64,000 bases of DNA from Aquisalimonas sp007126095. Its GTDB lineage: Bacteria; Pseudomonadota; Gammaproteobacteria; Nitrococcales; Aquisalimonadaceae. Of this stretch, positions 19,421-28,507 are shown in pieces. The number at the start of each line of letters is the position of its first letter. Positions within the stretch are counted from its first letter, which is position 1. The position numbers and the translations under genes were made by a program. The notes under the pieces were generated by a model, which made no database searches, was not told where the DNA came from, and worked only from the letters and a program-made list of their open reading frames with translations. The DNA is taken from assembly GCF_048323695.1 (NCBI RefSeq), contig NZ_JBLWFT010000001.1, positions 682,001-746,000 of the forward strand, written 5' to 3'.

Positions 19421-19549
19421 GCCCGGAGTCACCTGACCTTCAAAGGCCGAAACCATACACCAACCGGCCTCGCCGGGCCATGCCACGGCGCCCCTCGCAG
19501 CGCCGGAAACACGCGACAAAGCGCGTGTTTTCAGTTACCCTCTCCGGCC

Positions 19550-20833
19550 ATGGAAAATGACCACATGACAGACGTTACACTCAAGTCCCTGGCGCTGAGC
19601 CCCAGCCTCCAGGACAGCCTCGACGAAACCGCGTTCACGCACTGCACGCCGATCCAGGCGGCAACCCTGCCCCTGGCGATGAAGGGTCGGGACGTTGCCG
19701 GCCAGGCTCAGACCGGAACGGGCAAGTCCGCGGCCTTCCTCCTCGCCGCCATGCACCACCTCATGGAAACGCCGGTGGAGGAAGACAAGCGCGGGCCCTG
19801 GGCCATCGTGCTGGCGCCGACCCGCGAACTGGCCATCCAGATCCACAAGGATGCCGAGCTGCTCGGGCGGTTTACCGGACTGAAGTGCGTCGCCGTGTAT
19901 GGCGGCACCGGTTACGAGAGCCAGCGCAAGGCGCTTGAGGACGAGGCCGACATCATCATCGGCACGCCCGGGCGCATCATCGATTTCTTCAAGCAGCGCG
20001 TGTTCAGCCTCAAGAACATCGAGGTGGTGGTGCTGGATGAAGCCGACCGCATGTTCGACCTGGGCTTCATCGACGACATCCGCTACCTACTGCGCAAGAT
20101 GCCGCCGCCGAGCAAACGCATCAACATGCTCTACTCCGCCACCCTCTCTCACCGGGTGATGGAACTGGCGTACGAGCACATGAACGACCCCGAGATCGTG
20201 CGCATTGAGACCGAGCAGGTCACCGCGGACAACGTCACGCAGAAGCTCTACCACGTGCCCAAGGAAGACAAGATCCCGCTGCTGCTGGGCATCTTCAAGG
20301 AACACACGCCCGAGCGCACCATCGTGTTCGTCAATACCAAACGCACGGCGGACGACGTGGTGGGCTACCTCCAGGGCAACGGCTACGACGGCCAGGTGAT
20401 TTCCGGAGATATCCCGCAGAACAAGCGCGAGCAGTTGCTCAAACGCTTCCAGAGCGGCGACCTACCCATTCTGGTGGCCACCGACGTGGCGGCACGCGGG
20501 CTGCACATCCCGGCCGTAAGCCACGTGATCAACTTCGACCTCCCCCAGGAAGCCGAGGATTACGTGCACCGCATCGGCCGCACCGCCCGCGCCGGCGCCA
20601 GCGGCGACGCCATCAGCCTGGCGTGTGATCAGTACGTCTACTCGCTGCCCGACATCGAGGCGTACATCGAGCAGAAGATTCCGTCCGAGATCGTCACGCC
20701 GGAGATGCTGGTGGAACCGAAACCGCCGGTGAAGCAGAAGCGCCCTGCCGGTTCACGCAGCGGGCCGAAGAAATCCGGCTCCGGCCAGGGCGGCCGCGGC
20801 GGCCCACGGCGGCGCAACTCCGCCAGCGGCTGA
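19550..20833 (+). CDS. rhlB: DEAD-box RNA helicase RhlB
   Basis: 427 residues from the ATG at 19550 (a second ATG at 19565 is possible). The Q motif region is FTHCTPIQAATLPLAMKGRD, followed by AQTGTGKS, APTRELAIQIH, VVLDEADRMFDLGF, SATLSHR, ATDVAARGLHIPAV and HRIGRTARAG. The C-terminal tail is Lys, Arg and Gly rich. Closest to RhlB, the helicase of the RNA degradosome, which unwinds structured RNA for PNPase. The reading frame stays open for 1 kb upstream, but that stretch is antisense to hpt and the DsrE-like gene and is not coding. Confidence 0.9.
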   Translation: MENDHMTDVTLKSLALSPSLQDSLDETAFTHCTPIQAATLPLAMKGRDVAGQAQTGTGKSAAFLLAAMHHLMETPVEEDKRGPWAIVLAPTRELAIQIHKDAELLGRFTGLKCVAVYGGTGYESQRKALEDEADIIIGTPGRIIDFFKQRVFSLKNIEVVVLDEADRMFDLGFIDDIRYLLRKMPPPSKRINMLYSATLSHRVMELAYEHMNDPEIVRIETEQVTADNVTQKLYHVPKEDKIPLLLGIFKEHTPERTIVFVNTKRTADDVVGYLQGNGYDGQVISGDIPQNKREQLLKRFQSGDLPILVATDVAARGLHIPAVSHVINFDLPQEAEDYVHRIGRTARAGASGDAISLACDQYVYSLPDIEAYIEQKIPSEIVTPEMLVEPKPPVKQKRPAGSRSGPKKSGSGQGGRGGPRRRNSASG

Positions 20834-20884
20834 TTCCGGCAACAGGCGGTGTGCGGTCACCCCGCACGCCGCCAGGTGGCCCCC

Positions 20885-21460
20885 GTGAATTACCTCGCCC
20901 ACCTCTATCTCTCCGACGCCGACGACCACCACCGCCTGGGCAACCTCGCCGGTGACTGGATCAAGGGCCGTCTCGAGCATCACACCCTCCCCGATCGCGT
21001 GCTGGACGGCGCCCGACGTCACCGCTTCGTGGACAGCGTCTCCGACCGACACCCCGCCACTGCCGTCGCCCGCTCATACCTGGGGCCGGACCGCCGCCGC
21101 GCCGCCGGCATCATTCTGGACATGGTCAATGACCATTTTCTCGTCCGTCACTGGGATGATTACGCCAGCACGCCGCTGCCGCGGTTCCTCGACAACGCCT
21201 ACGGCAGCCTGGAGCGTACCCGGGCACTGTGGCCTGCTGGCGGCGAACGGATGATGGAGCGCATGATCCGGGACGACTGGCTCAGCAGCTACGGCGACCT
21301 GGAGATCATCAGCATGGCACTGGAGCGCATCGCCATGCGCATGCGCCGTGATCCGGGGCTGGGCGACACGCTGCCGCTGCTGCGGCGGGAGTACGGCGCT
21401 CTGGAGGAGCAGTTCCACCGCCTGATGGACGATCTGCGCCGCGAGCTTCATCCCCGCTGA
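20885..21460 (+). CDS. acpH: Acyl carrier protein phosphodiesterase (DUF479)
   Basis: 191 residues from the GTG at 20885, giving MNYLAHLYLS, the standard N-terminus of this family. Conserved residues are visible in GNLAGDWIKG, RRHRFVDSVSDRHP, ILDMVNDHFLVRHW and the helical C-terminus. AcpH removes the 4'-phosphopantetheine group from acyl carrier protein. It belongs to the HD-like helical hydrolases; the His-Asp pairs seen here fit. It follows rhlB by 51 nt and may share its transcript. Confidence 0.85.
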   Translation: MNYLAHLYLSDADDHHRLGNLAGDWIKGRLEHHTLPDRVLDGARRHRFVDSVSDRHPATAVARSYLGPDRRRAAGIILDMVNDHFLVRHWDDYASTPLPRFLDNAYGSLERTRALWPAGGERMMERMIRDDWLSSYGDLEIISMALERIAMRMRRDPGLGDTLPLLRREYGALEEQFHRLMDDLRRELHPR

Positions 21461-21559
21461 CCTCTTCAGGCTCTGGACGCCATCAACCGAATGGCGCAGC
21501 ATGGAACCATCCATGGATGGCTGCCTGCAGACACGACCGGTGCCCCGTGAGGTGGAATC

Positions 21560-21958
21560 ATGACTCATCTTCTGCGCATCGCGCTTGCGGCCGCCGCCGC
21601 CCTGCTCCTCGCCGCGTGTGACACATCCAGCGGTCCGGATACCCCGGGCGGCGCCTACGAGCACTTCTTCGTCCAGCTCAGCCAGGGGGAGCGCGAGACG
21701 GCGCTGGAGACGTTCGCACCGGAGGGGGCCCTCGGCGACACGTTCCGCGGCGGCGCTTATTACACGTACGCGGACGCCGTGGAAACGCACATGGAAAGCC
21801 ACGGCGGGCTGGACGAAGTCATCATCGACAACGGCGGCGACGAGACGTCCGAGGATGTGGTCCGTGTGGAAGGCCGGCTGCGCTTTGGCGACGGGAGCGA
21901 GCTGGAGCGCGCCATCACGTTCGAGCGTGAAGGCGATACCTGGGTCGGCCGCCTGTAG
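21560..21958 (+). CDS. DUF4878-like lipoprotein
   Basis: 132 residues. The signal peptide ends in a lipobox L17-A18-A19-C20. Asp at the +2 position predicts retention in the inner membrane by the E. coli Lol rule. The mature part (GGAYEHFFVQLSQGERETALETFAP, then a cone of strands ending FEREGDTWVGRL) looks like a small SnoaL/NTF2-type DUF4878 domain. No function is known. Monocistronic; it converges on the MaoC pair. Confidence 0.75.
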   Translation: MTHLLRIALAAAAALLLAACDTSSGPDTPGGAYEHFFVQLSQGERETALETFAPEGALGDTFRGGAYYTYADAVETHMESHGGLDEVIIDNGGDETSEDVVRVEGRLRFGDGSELERAITFEREGDTWVGRL

Positions 21959-21971
21959 TACCGCCCCGCAT

Positions 21972-22427
21972 TCACTCCGCCGTTTGCGGCTCCCGGGCAA
22001 TCCAGGGCAACCACTTCATGCTCATGACCGTTACGTCGTCCTGATTCAGGACGCCCACGTCGACGCTCAGCACACCGAAGCGCGGATCCGGGCTCGAGCG
22101 CCGGTCTGTCACCGCATACCGGCAGCGCAGCACATCCCCGGGATACACGGGCCGCCGCCAGCGCAGGTTGTCGAACCCCTCGGCACCCGCGATGGCCGCA
22201 TCGTGCAGCCAGTCGTTCACCAGGAGACGGTTGGCAATCGCCGTGGTGTGCCAGCCAGAGGCAGCGAGCCGGCCGAACAGGGTGTCCCGGGCGGCCGCAT
22301 CGTCCAGGTGGAAGGGCTGCGGGTCGTACTGGCCCGCGAAACCGACCACGTCGGACTCTGTAACACCGAACGTGCCGGTGACGCCGGACTCGCCGTGCTC
22401 AAAGGCATCAAAGTAACGAGTGCTCAT
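21972..22427 (-). CDS. MaoC-like hotdog dehydratase, second of a coupled pair
   Basis: 151 residues. The hotdog motif QYDPQPFHLDDAAA carries the Asp/His pair of R-specific enoyl-CoA hydratases, followed by FGRLAASGWHTTAIANRLLV and YPGDVLRCRYAV. It could hydrate enoyl-CoA or dehydrate a hydroxyacyl-CoA; the substrate is not evident. Its ATG overlaps the stop of the upstream homologue by 4 nt, suggesting equal production and perhaps a heteromer. Confidence 0.8.
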   Translation of the reverse strand: MSTRYFDAFEHGESGVTGTFGVTESDVVGFAGQYDPQPFHLDDAAARDTLFGRLAASGWHTTAIANRLLVNDWLHDAAIAGAEGFDNLRWRRPVYPGDVLRCRYAVTDRRSSPDPRFGVLSVDVGVLNQDDVTVMSMKWLPWIAREPQTAE

Positions 22428-22900
22428 GCGTCCTCCTCCGGAACGGGCAGCGGCTCACGCAGGCGGAACATCCCCGCCGACTCCATGAACATGACCAGTC
22501 GTCCGTGCTGATTGAGCACCTCGGTACGGTTGTTGATGAAGCCCACATCACCGCGGCGGGGGTGCCGCTGCTTGCTGAGCACCGCCTGCCGCACGGACAG
22601 GCGGTCCCCCGCGAACACGGGGCCAAGCCAGCGCAGCCGCTGGATACCCGGAGACCCGAGAGAGCTGCTCCGCAGCAGGATGTGATCCACCATCATGCGC
22701 ATGCACAGGCCGGAGACGTGGAGATCACTGGCCACCGGCCGCTGATCGTGCATCTCGGGCCACTGGGCCGCTTCCCCCAGCGTCACTGGACGCGGGTCGT
22801 AATCCACGGCAAAGGCGCGCATTCGGGTTTCGTCCACGACCATGTCGCCGAACTCGCGGATCGCGCCCACATCCTGGTCTTCCCAGAAAACTTCTGTCAT
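22424..22900 (-). CDS. MaoC-like hotdog protein, first of a coupled pair
   Basis: 158 residues from the ATG at 22900. It has the hotdog pattern (DYDPRPVTLGEAA, DLHVSGLCMRMMVDHILL, GPVFAGDRLSVRQAVLSKQ), but the catalytic His seen in its partner (PFHLD) is replaced by Thr (PVTLG). It may therefore be the non-catalytic, substrate-holding half of a heterodimer, as in other paired MaoC enzymes. The stop overlaps the partner's start. Confidence 0.75.
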   Translation of the reverse strand: MTEVFWEDQDVGAIREFGDMVVDETRMRAFAVDYDPRPVTLGEAAQWPEMHDQRPVASDLHVSGLCMRMMVDHILLRSSSLGSPGIQRLRWLGPVFAGDRLSVRQAVLSKQRHPRRGDVGFINNRTEVLNQHGRLVMFMESAGMFRLREPLPVPEEDA

Positions 22901-22973
22901 CAACCGTCCCCTTGACGCTCCGGTCGCCCGAAACGAGGATACCACCTCGTTTCGCTCCCGGAGAGCCTGCCCG

Positions 22974-24068
22974 ATGGCCGAATTTCGTCAACCCGTTTTA
23001 CGCTTTCTCGCCGGCCCCGGCGCGCTCGCCCGCATTCGTGACGGGGGGCTGGCGCCGTCGCAGGTCGCCGGCCTTGCCGGCGCCGCGGGTGGCCCCAAGT
23101 GGCTCGCGCTGAACCACCTGGACCGCGCCCTGTTCGCCCACTGGCTGCCGGGCACCCGCACCGCACCCCGATTCCTGATCGGCTCCTCCATTGCCACCTG
23201 GCGGTTCGCCTGCGCCGCACAGGCCGACCCCGAGGCCGCCTTCCAGCGTTTCGAGGACGCCTACATGGCACAGCGGTACAGCACCAGGCCGGACTCCCGG
23301 GAGATCAGCGGCGAGGCGCGACGGATTCTTGGCGAAGTGCTGGGGCACACGGGCGCCGACGAGATCCTCGGCAACACCGCATTGCAGCTGAACGTCATGG
23401 CCGTCCGCGGTCTCGGGCTTACCGGCAGCCGCAACCGTCACGCGCTGACGGCGGGCCTTGCCGGGGCCGGACTCGCCAACATGATGGCACGCCGCACGCT
23501 CGGGAGCTTCTTCGAGCGGGTCCTGTTCCACCACCCCGCCGGACGCCCGCCGCTGGGCAGGCTGCAGCCATTTCCGCTGCAGGAGACGCCACTGTCCGCT
23601 GACAACCTGACCAGCGCACTGCTGGCCTCGGGGTCCATCCCCACGGTCATGGAACCCGAAATCGACATACCGGGGGCCGGGCCCGGCGTCTACCAGGATG
23701 GCGGACTCCTCGATTACCAGATGGACCTCCCCTACGCCACTGGCGACAACGTGGTGCTGTTTCCGCACTACGAGGCGCGCGTGGTTCCGGGCTGGTTCGA
23801 CAAGCTTGTGCCGTGGCGGCGCCCACAACGGTCGCACATGGACAACGTGCTAGTGGTCGCACCCACGGAGGAATGGATCGCCGGACTGCCCGGAGGCAAG
23901 GTACCGAACCGCAAGGACTTCTACCGCTATGCCGGTGACGACGCCACCCGCATCGCACACTGGCAGACGGCCTCGGAGGCGACACGGGCGCTGGCCGACG
24001 ACTTCATGGAAGCGGTGGCCAGCGGTGCAATCAGGAGCCGCGTCGAACCCCTCGCCGTGGGCCGCTGA
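22974..24068 (+). CDS. Patatin-like phospholipase
   Basis: 364 residues from the ATG at 22974. Patatin elements in order: an early Gly-rich GAAGGPKWLAL oxyanion region, the nucleophile Ser in LIGSSIATWRF (G-x-S-x-A type), and the catalytic Asp in VYQDGGLLDYQMDLPY. Between them lies a helical region. It should be a cytoplasmic or membrane-associated acyl hydrolase. No secretion signal is seen. Divergent from the MaoC pair. Confidence 0.8.
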   Translation: MAEFRQPVLRFLAGPGALARIRDGGLAPSQVAGLAGAAGGPKWLALNHLDRALFAHWLPGTRTAPRFLIGSSIATWRFACAAQADPEAAFQRFEDAYMAQRYSTRPDSREISGEARRILGEVLGHTGADEILGNTALQLNVMAVRGLGLTGSRNRHALTAGLAGAGLANMMARRTLGSFFERVLFHHPAGRPPLGRLQPFPLQETPLSADNLTSALLASGSIPTVMEPEIDIPGAGPGVYQDGGLLDYQMDLPYATGDNVVLFPHYEARVVPGWFDKLVPWRRPQRSHMDNVLVVAPTEEWIAGLPGGKVPNRKDFYRYAGDDATRIAHWQTASEATRALADDFMEAVASGAIRSRVEPLAVGR

Positions 24069-24077
24069 CCCGGCACC

Positions 24078-25259
24078 CTACTTACTTAGGTACTTGATGG
24101 CTTCGTCCATGCCATCCAGCGTCAGCGGGTACATGCGCTCTTCCATCAGCTCCCGGGTGATTTTGATGGAGGGTGTGTAATCCCAGCGGTTTTCCGGCTC
24201 CGGATTGAGCCACACCGCCTTGGGGAAAGCCTCCAGCACTCGCTGCATCCAGGTGGCACCCGCCTCGTCGTTCCAGTGTTCCACGCTGGCCCCCGGATAC
24301 AGGATCTCGTAGGGACTCATGGTGGCGTCGCCGACAAAGATCACCTTGTAGTCGTGACCGTAGGTATGGAGCACGTCCCACGTGCTGGTCACCTCCGAAT
24401 GGCGACGACGGCTGTCCTTCCACACACCTTCGTAGAGAAAGTTGTGGAAATAGAAGTACTCCAGGTGCTTGAACTCCATCTGCGCCGCCGAGAACAGCTC
24501 CTCGCACACCCGGATGTGGTCATCCATGGAGCCGCCCACATCGAAGAACAGCAGCACCTTGGCGGCATTGTGCCGCTCCGGGACCATCTTCAGGTCCAGA
24601 TAGCCGCCGTTGCGGGCCGTGGAGCGGATGGTGTCGTCCATGTCCAGAACGTCATCGGCACCCTGGCGGGCGAACTGACGCAGCCGCCGCAGGGCCATCT
24701 TGATGTTGCGCGTGCCGATTTCCCGGGAGCTGTCCAGGTTGCGGTACTCGCGCTTGTCCCAGACTTTCACGGCACGGCGGTGGCGGGACTTGTCCTGGCC
24801 GATGCGAATGCCTTCCGGGTTGTACCCGTTGGCACCGAAGGGTGACGTGCCGCCGGTGCCGATCCACTTGTTGCCACCCTCGTGTCGCTCGCTCTGCTCT
24901 TCGAGCCGCTTCTTGAGGGTTTCCATGAGCTCGTCCCAGCCGCCGAGGGACTCGATCTGCTCCTTTTCTTCCTCGGTGAGCAGGCGCTCGGCCATGGCGC
25001 GGAGCCATTCTTCGGGAATCTCGCCTTCGATCTCTTCCCCAAAAATGTTCTCTATGCCACTAAAATAATTACCGAAAACCTGATCAAAGCGATCAAACAG
25101 AGTCTCGTCCTTGACCATGATGCCACGGGCCAGGAAGTAGAAATCGTCCACGCTGCACACCGCGAGCCGCTTGTCCAGCGCCTCGATCAGCGTCAGGTAC
25201 TCGGTCAGCGTGACCTTCAGGCCCGCCTTGCGCAGCTCGAAGAAGAAGTCGATGAGCAT
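24078..25259 (-). CDS. VWA-domain protein of the CoxE-like family
   Basis: 393 residues. An N-terminal helical domain is followed by a von Willebrand A domain from about residue 215, starting FFDVGGSMDDH (metal-site motif with Gly in place of the usual second Ser) and including VIFVGDATMSPYEIL. It follows the MoxR ATPase gene by 31 nt on the same strand. MoxR-VWA pairs act as chaperones that mature or insert cofactors into partner enzymes; the client is not obvious here. Confidence 0.85.
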   Translation of the reverse strand: MLIDFFFELRKAGLKVTLTEYLTLIEALDKRLAVCSVDDFYFLARGIMVKDETLFDRFDQVFGNYFSGIENIFGEEIEGEIPEEWLRAMAERLLTEEEKEQIESLGGWDELMETLKKRLEEQSERHEGGNKWIGTGGTSPFGANGYNPEGIRIGQDKSRHRRAVKVWDKREYRNLDSSREIGTRNIKMALRRLRQFARQGADDVLDMDDTIRSTARNGGYLDLKMVPERHNAAKVLLFFDVGGSMDDHIRVCEELFSAAQMEFKHLEYFYFHNFLYEGVWKDSRRRHSEVTSTWDVLHTYGHDYKVIFVGDATMSPYEILYPGASVEHWNDEAGATWMQRVLEAFPKAVWLNPEPENRWDYTPSIKITRELMEERMYPLTLDGMDEAIKYLSK

Positions 25260-25290
25260 CCTGCTGCCCTCTCCCGCCGACGGGATCGGC

Positions 25291-26139
25291 TCAGTTGGAT
25301 TTGTTGCGCCGGGACATGAACATCAGGCGCTCGAACAGATGCACGTCCTGCTCGTTCTTGAGCAGCGCGCCATGCAGCGGGGGCAGCATCTTGTGCTTGG
25401 TGTTCTCCCGCAGCGTGGACGCATCCACGTCCTCGGCCATGAGCAGTTTCAGCCAGTCCAGCAGCTCGGAAGTGGATGGCTTTTTCTTCAGCCCCGGCAC
25501 GTCGCGCAGCTCGAAGAAGAGCTCCATGGCTTCCTTGAGCAGATCCTTCTTGATGCCCGGGAAATGGACATCGACGATCTGCGCCATGGTCTCCTTGTCG
25601 GGAAAGTTGATGTAGTGGAAAAAGCACCGGCGCAGGAAGGCGTCCGGGAGCTCTTTTTCATTGTTGCTGGTAATGACGATGATGGGGCGGTGTTTCGTGC
25701 GCACCATCTGCTGGGTCTCGTAGACGTAGAACTCCATGCGGTCCAGTTCCCGGAGCAGGTCGTTGGGGAACTCGATGTCCGCCTTGTCGATCTCGTCGAT
25801 GAGCAGCACCGGCTGGGTGTCCGACTCGAAACAGTGCCACAGCGGGCCCTTGACGATGTAGTTGGCGATGTCGTGGACGCGGTCGTCGCCCAACTGCGAA
25901 TCGCGCAGGCGCGACACGGCGTCGTACTCGTACAGCCCCTGCTGCGCCTTGGTGGTGGACTTCACGTGCCATTCGAAAAACGGCAGCCCGAGACCGCTGG
26001 CCACCTGCTCGGCCAGCAGGGTCTTGCCGGTGCCCGGCTCGCCCTTGATCAGCAACGGGCGCTGCAGCGCCGATGCGGCGTTCACCGCCATGGTCAGATC
26101 GCCAGTGGCAACGTAGGAATCAGTACCCTTGAATTGCAT
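25291..26139 (-). CDS. MoxR-family AAA+ ATPase
   Basis: 282 residues from the ATG at 26139. Walker A is GEPGTGKT (about 34-41), Walker B is LLIDEIDKAD, sensor 1 is VITSNNEKELPDAFLRRC with the arginine finger. The C-terminal lid contains KKPSTSELLDWLKLL. MoxR ATPases work with VWA proteins as metal- or cofactor-loading chaperones. Forms a two-gene operon with the VWA gene downstream. Confidence 0.9.
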   Translation of the reverse strand: MQFKGTDSYVATGDLTMAVNAASALQRPLLIKGEPGTGKTLLAEQVASGLGLPFFEWHVKSTTKAQQGLYEYDAVSRLRDSQLGDDRVHDIANYIVKGPLWHCFESDTQPVLLIDEIDKADIEFPNDLLRELDRMEFYVYETQQMVRTKHRPIIVITSNNEKELPDAFLRRCFFHYINFPDKETMAQIVDVHFPGIKKDLLKEAMELFFELRDVPGLKKKPSTSELLDWLKLLMAEDVDASTLRENTKHKMLPPLHGALLKNEQDVHLFERLMFMSRRNKSN

Positions 26140-26261
26140 GCTGTCCTTCCCGACCGCGGCGCATGGGCACCGCGGAGTCTGTCGATGAATCCGAAGGCAC
26201 ACCCGAAACGGCGCGCCCGCCAATGGCCGCGAAGTTTAACATGACTGCCCCTGGACGCCGA

Positions 26262-26858
26262 TCATGGCCGCAGCAACAGCCCCACCACCTCCGTGGCCCG
26301 GTCCAGATCCGGCTCATTGTGCATGGCGATAAGCGGATAGAGATACGACTCGCCGATACACACAATGACGTAGGCCAGGGTCTGCGTATCCAGATGCAGG
26401 TGTCGGCCATTCTCGCGGACGTCCTTTTCCAGCAGCCCCTGTAGTGCCGCCATGAGCCGAACCCGTACCATGCCGTCGGGACGCGTGAGCAGGCGCAGCG
26501 CGAAGGCCGACTCATCCCGAAGAAACTGGAGGAACGCCTCCGACTGCCCGAGATACCGGTTGTAACGACGGTAGGTACCGATAAAATCCGGCTCGCCCGA
26601 CGCCTGGGCGTCCTGCCGTGCCCTGGTCAGGGTGTCGCGACTCAGGGACCACAACACCTCCGACACCAGATGCTCGCGGTTGCCCATATGGCGATAGATG
26701 GTAATCCGGCTCAACCCGAGCCGAGTGGCGATCTCGCCGATATCCAGCCGCTCATGCGCCAGGAACATGGTTCGTGCCTGCCGCAGAATCTCTGCCTGCC
26801 GCGGCTCCGCAGATACCCCGGGACTGCCCGTGCCCGCCTGCCCTGTACCCGTTGTCAT
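26262..26858 (-). CDS. TetR-family transcriptional regulator
   Basis: 198 residues. After a disordered start, the N-terminal helix-turn-helix is DIGEIATRLGLSRITIYRHMGNREHLVSE (positions about 41-69), the standard TetR DNA-binding unit. The C-terminal ligand domain is all helical. It is divergent from cioAB-cydDC across a 237-bp gap, so it may control those genes, but no ligand can be deduced. Confidence 0.85.
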   Translation of the reverse strand: MTTGTGQAGTGSPGVSAEPRQAEILRQARTMFLAHERLDIGEIATRLGLSRITIYRHMGNREHLVSEVLWSLSRDTLTRARQDAQASGEPDFIGTYRRYNRYLGQSEAFLQFLRDESAFALRLLTRPDGMVRVRLMAALQGLLEKDVRENGRHLHLDTQTLAYVIVCIGESYLYPLIAMHNEPDLDRATEVVGLLLRP

Positions 26859-27095
26859 TCGCTGTCCGTCTTTCGTACGATTGTGCGGAGCACCATATCA
26901 AAAAATAGCGCGACACCTCGGCAGCGAACCATTCGCCATCGTCGCGGTCAACGAAGCGGGCAGGGTTGCGGACCATGACAGGCCAAAGAGTCGTGACGGG
27001 GTCCGCGGGTGCGGTGCGAGCAACGCCGCTGGCGCGAGAATGTGTAGTGAACTAATCTGGGGCCGCTCGTCGGCCTGGAACCTGGGGAGCCAGTC
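26859..27095. promoter_or_regulatory. Divergent promoter region between tetR and cioA
   Basis: 237 bp without a gene. The 8-bp palindrome TCGTACGA at 26873-26880 lies 15 nt before the tetR start and could be part of an autoregulatory operator. I see no convincing FNR or CRP box and no clear -10/-35 pair in front of cioA. Confidence 0.35.
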
Positions 27096-28502
27096 ATGGA
27101 TCTTGATCCGCTGTTGTTGTCTCGCATCCAGTTCGCCTTCGTGGTGTCCTGGCACATTATTTTTCCCGCTTTCACCATCGGCCTCGCCTCCTACATTGCG
27201 GTACTGGAGGGGTTGTACTTCAAGACCAACAACCCGGTCTATCTCCGGCTGTCGAAGTTCTGGATCAAGATCTTCGCCGTTTCGTTCGGCATGGGGGTGG
27301 TCTCCGGGATCGTGATGTCGTTCCAGTTCGGCACCAACTGGAGTGCGTTCTCCTATGCGTCCGCCAACTTCATGGGGCCGGTGCTGAGCTACGAAGTGGT
27401 CACCGCATTCTTCCTCGAAGCGACCTTCCTAGGTGTGCTGCTGTTCGGGCGCAGCAAGGTGCCCCAGGGCGCGCATCTGTTCGCCGCCTGCATGGTGGCC
27501 ATCGGCACGTTCATTTCGTCGTTCTGGATTCTTTCCGCGAACAGCTGGATGCAAACACCGGCCGGCGTGGAGATGATCGATGGCGTGTTCCACGTCACCA
27601 GCTGGTTCGAGGCGATCTTCAACCCCTCGTTCCATGTCCGGTTCGCGCACATGGTCCTCGCCGCCTTCCTCACCACCGGCTTCTTCGTAGTGGGTGTGAG
27701 CGCCTGGTACCTGCTCCGGCGCAAGGCGACCGAGTCCGCGAAGATCATGTTCTCCATGACGCTCTGGCTGCTGGCGGTGCTGGCCCCCGCCCAGGTGATC
27801 ATGGGCGACCTTCACGGCCTCAACACGCTGGAACACCAGCCGGAGAAGGTCGCGGCCATGGAGGGGAACTGGGAGACCCGCGGCAACGTGCCGCTGCTGC
27901 TGTTTGCCATTCCGGACGCCGAACAGGAGACCAACCACTTCGAGATCGGCATTCCCAGCCTGGCGAGCGTCATCCTCAAGCACGACCCCGCAGGCGAGGT
28001 GCCGGGCCTGAAGGACTGGGCGCCGGAAGACCGCCCCGTGGTAGGCGTGGTGTTCTGGTCCTTCCGGGTCATGGTGGCCATCGGCTTTCTGATGGTTGCC
28101 GTGGTGGCGGCGAGCCTGTTCCTGCGCTGGCGCGGACGGCTCTACGACGCGAGCTGGTTCCACCGGGTCTGTGTCGCCATGATGCCCATGAGTTTCATCG
28201 CCGTGCTTGCCGGCTGGCTCACCACGGAGACAGGGCGATTCCCATGGGTGGTGCACGGCATGATGCGTGTCGAAGACGGGCTGACCCCGGCGCTCACGGG
28301 TGGCGCGGCGCTCACGTCGCTGCTGGTCTACATCGCCGTCTACGCGGTCGTCTTCGCTGCCGGTGCGTACTACATCCTCAAGCTTGTCCAGGCGGGACCG
28401 GACAAGGAAGACGCGAGCGTCCGTGACGTGCATGCTGAATACCGGCGCCGGCCTGCGCGGCCCATGTCGGCTGCGGACGAAGCCCTGGATACGCAGGAGT
28501 AA
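27096..28502 (+). CDS. cioA: Cyanide-insensitive (bd-type) ubiquinol oxidase subunit I
   Basis: 468 residues, multi-pass. The N-terminal quinol oxidase pattern LLSRIQFAFVVSWHIIFPAFTIG includes the His haem ligand. LNTLEHQPEKVAAMEGNWETRG is the short Q-loop region and TTETGRFPWVVHGMMR is the GRQPW-type motif. The protein is shorter than E. coli CydA (522) because the Q-loop is short, as in CIO oxidases. It oxidises ubiquinol and reduces oxygen in the inner membrane without pumping protons. cioB starts 5 nt downstream. Confidence 0.95.
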   Translation: MDLDPLLLSRIQFAFVVSWHIIFPAFTIGLASYIAVLEGLYFKTNNPVYLRLSKFWIKIFAVSFGMGVVSGIVMSFQFGTNWSAFSYASANFMGPVLSYEVVTAFFLEATFLGVLLFGRSKVPQGAHLFAACMVAIGTFISSFWILSANSWMQTPAGVEMIDGVFHVTSWFEAIFNPSFHVRFAHMVLAAFLTTGFFVVGVSAWYLLRRKATESAKIMFSMTLWLLAVLAPAQVIMGDLHGLNTLEHQPEKVAAMEGNWETRGNVPLLLFAIPDAEQETNHFEIGIPSLASVILKHDPAGEVPGLKDWAPEDRPVVGVVFWSFRVMVAIGFLMVAVVAASLFLRWRGRLYDASWFHRVCVAMMPMSFIAVLAGWLTTETGRFPWVVHGMMRVEDGLTPALTGGAALTSLLVYIAVYAVVFAAGAYYILKLVQAGPDKEDASVRDVHAEYRRRPARPMSAADEALDTQE

Positions 28503-28507
28503 CTGCA

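Noticed and set aside
18530..19549. Open in-frame extension upstream of rhlB
   Set aside because: It runs antisense through hpt and the DsrE-like gene, lacks homology, and RhlB homology starts just after the ATG at 19550.
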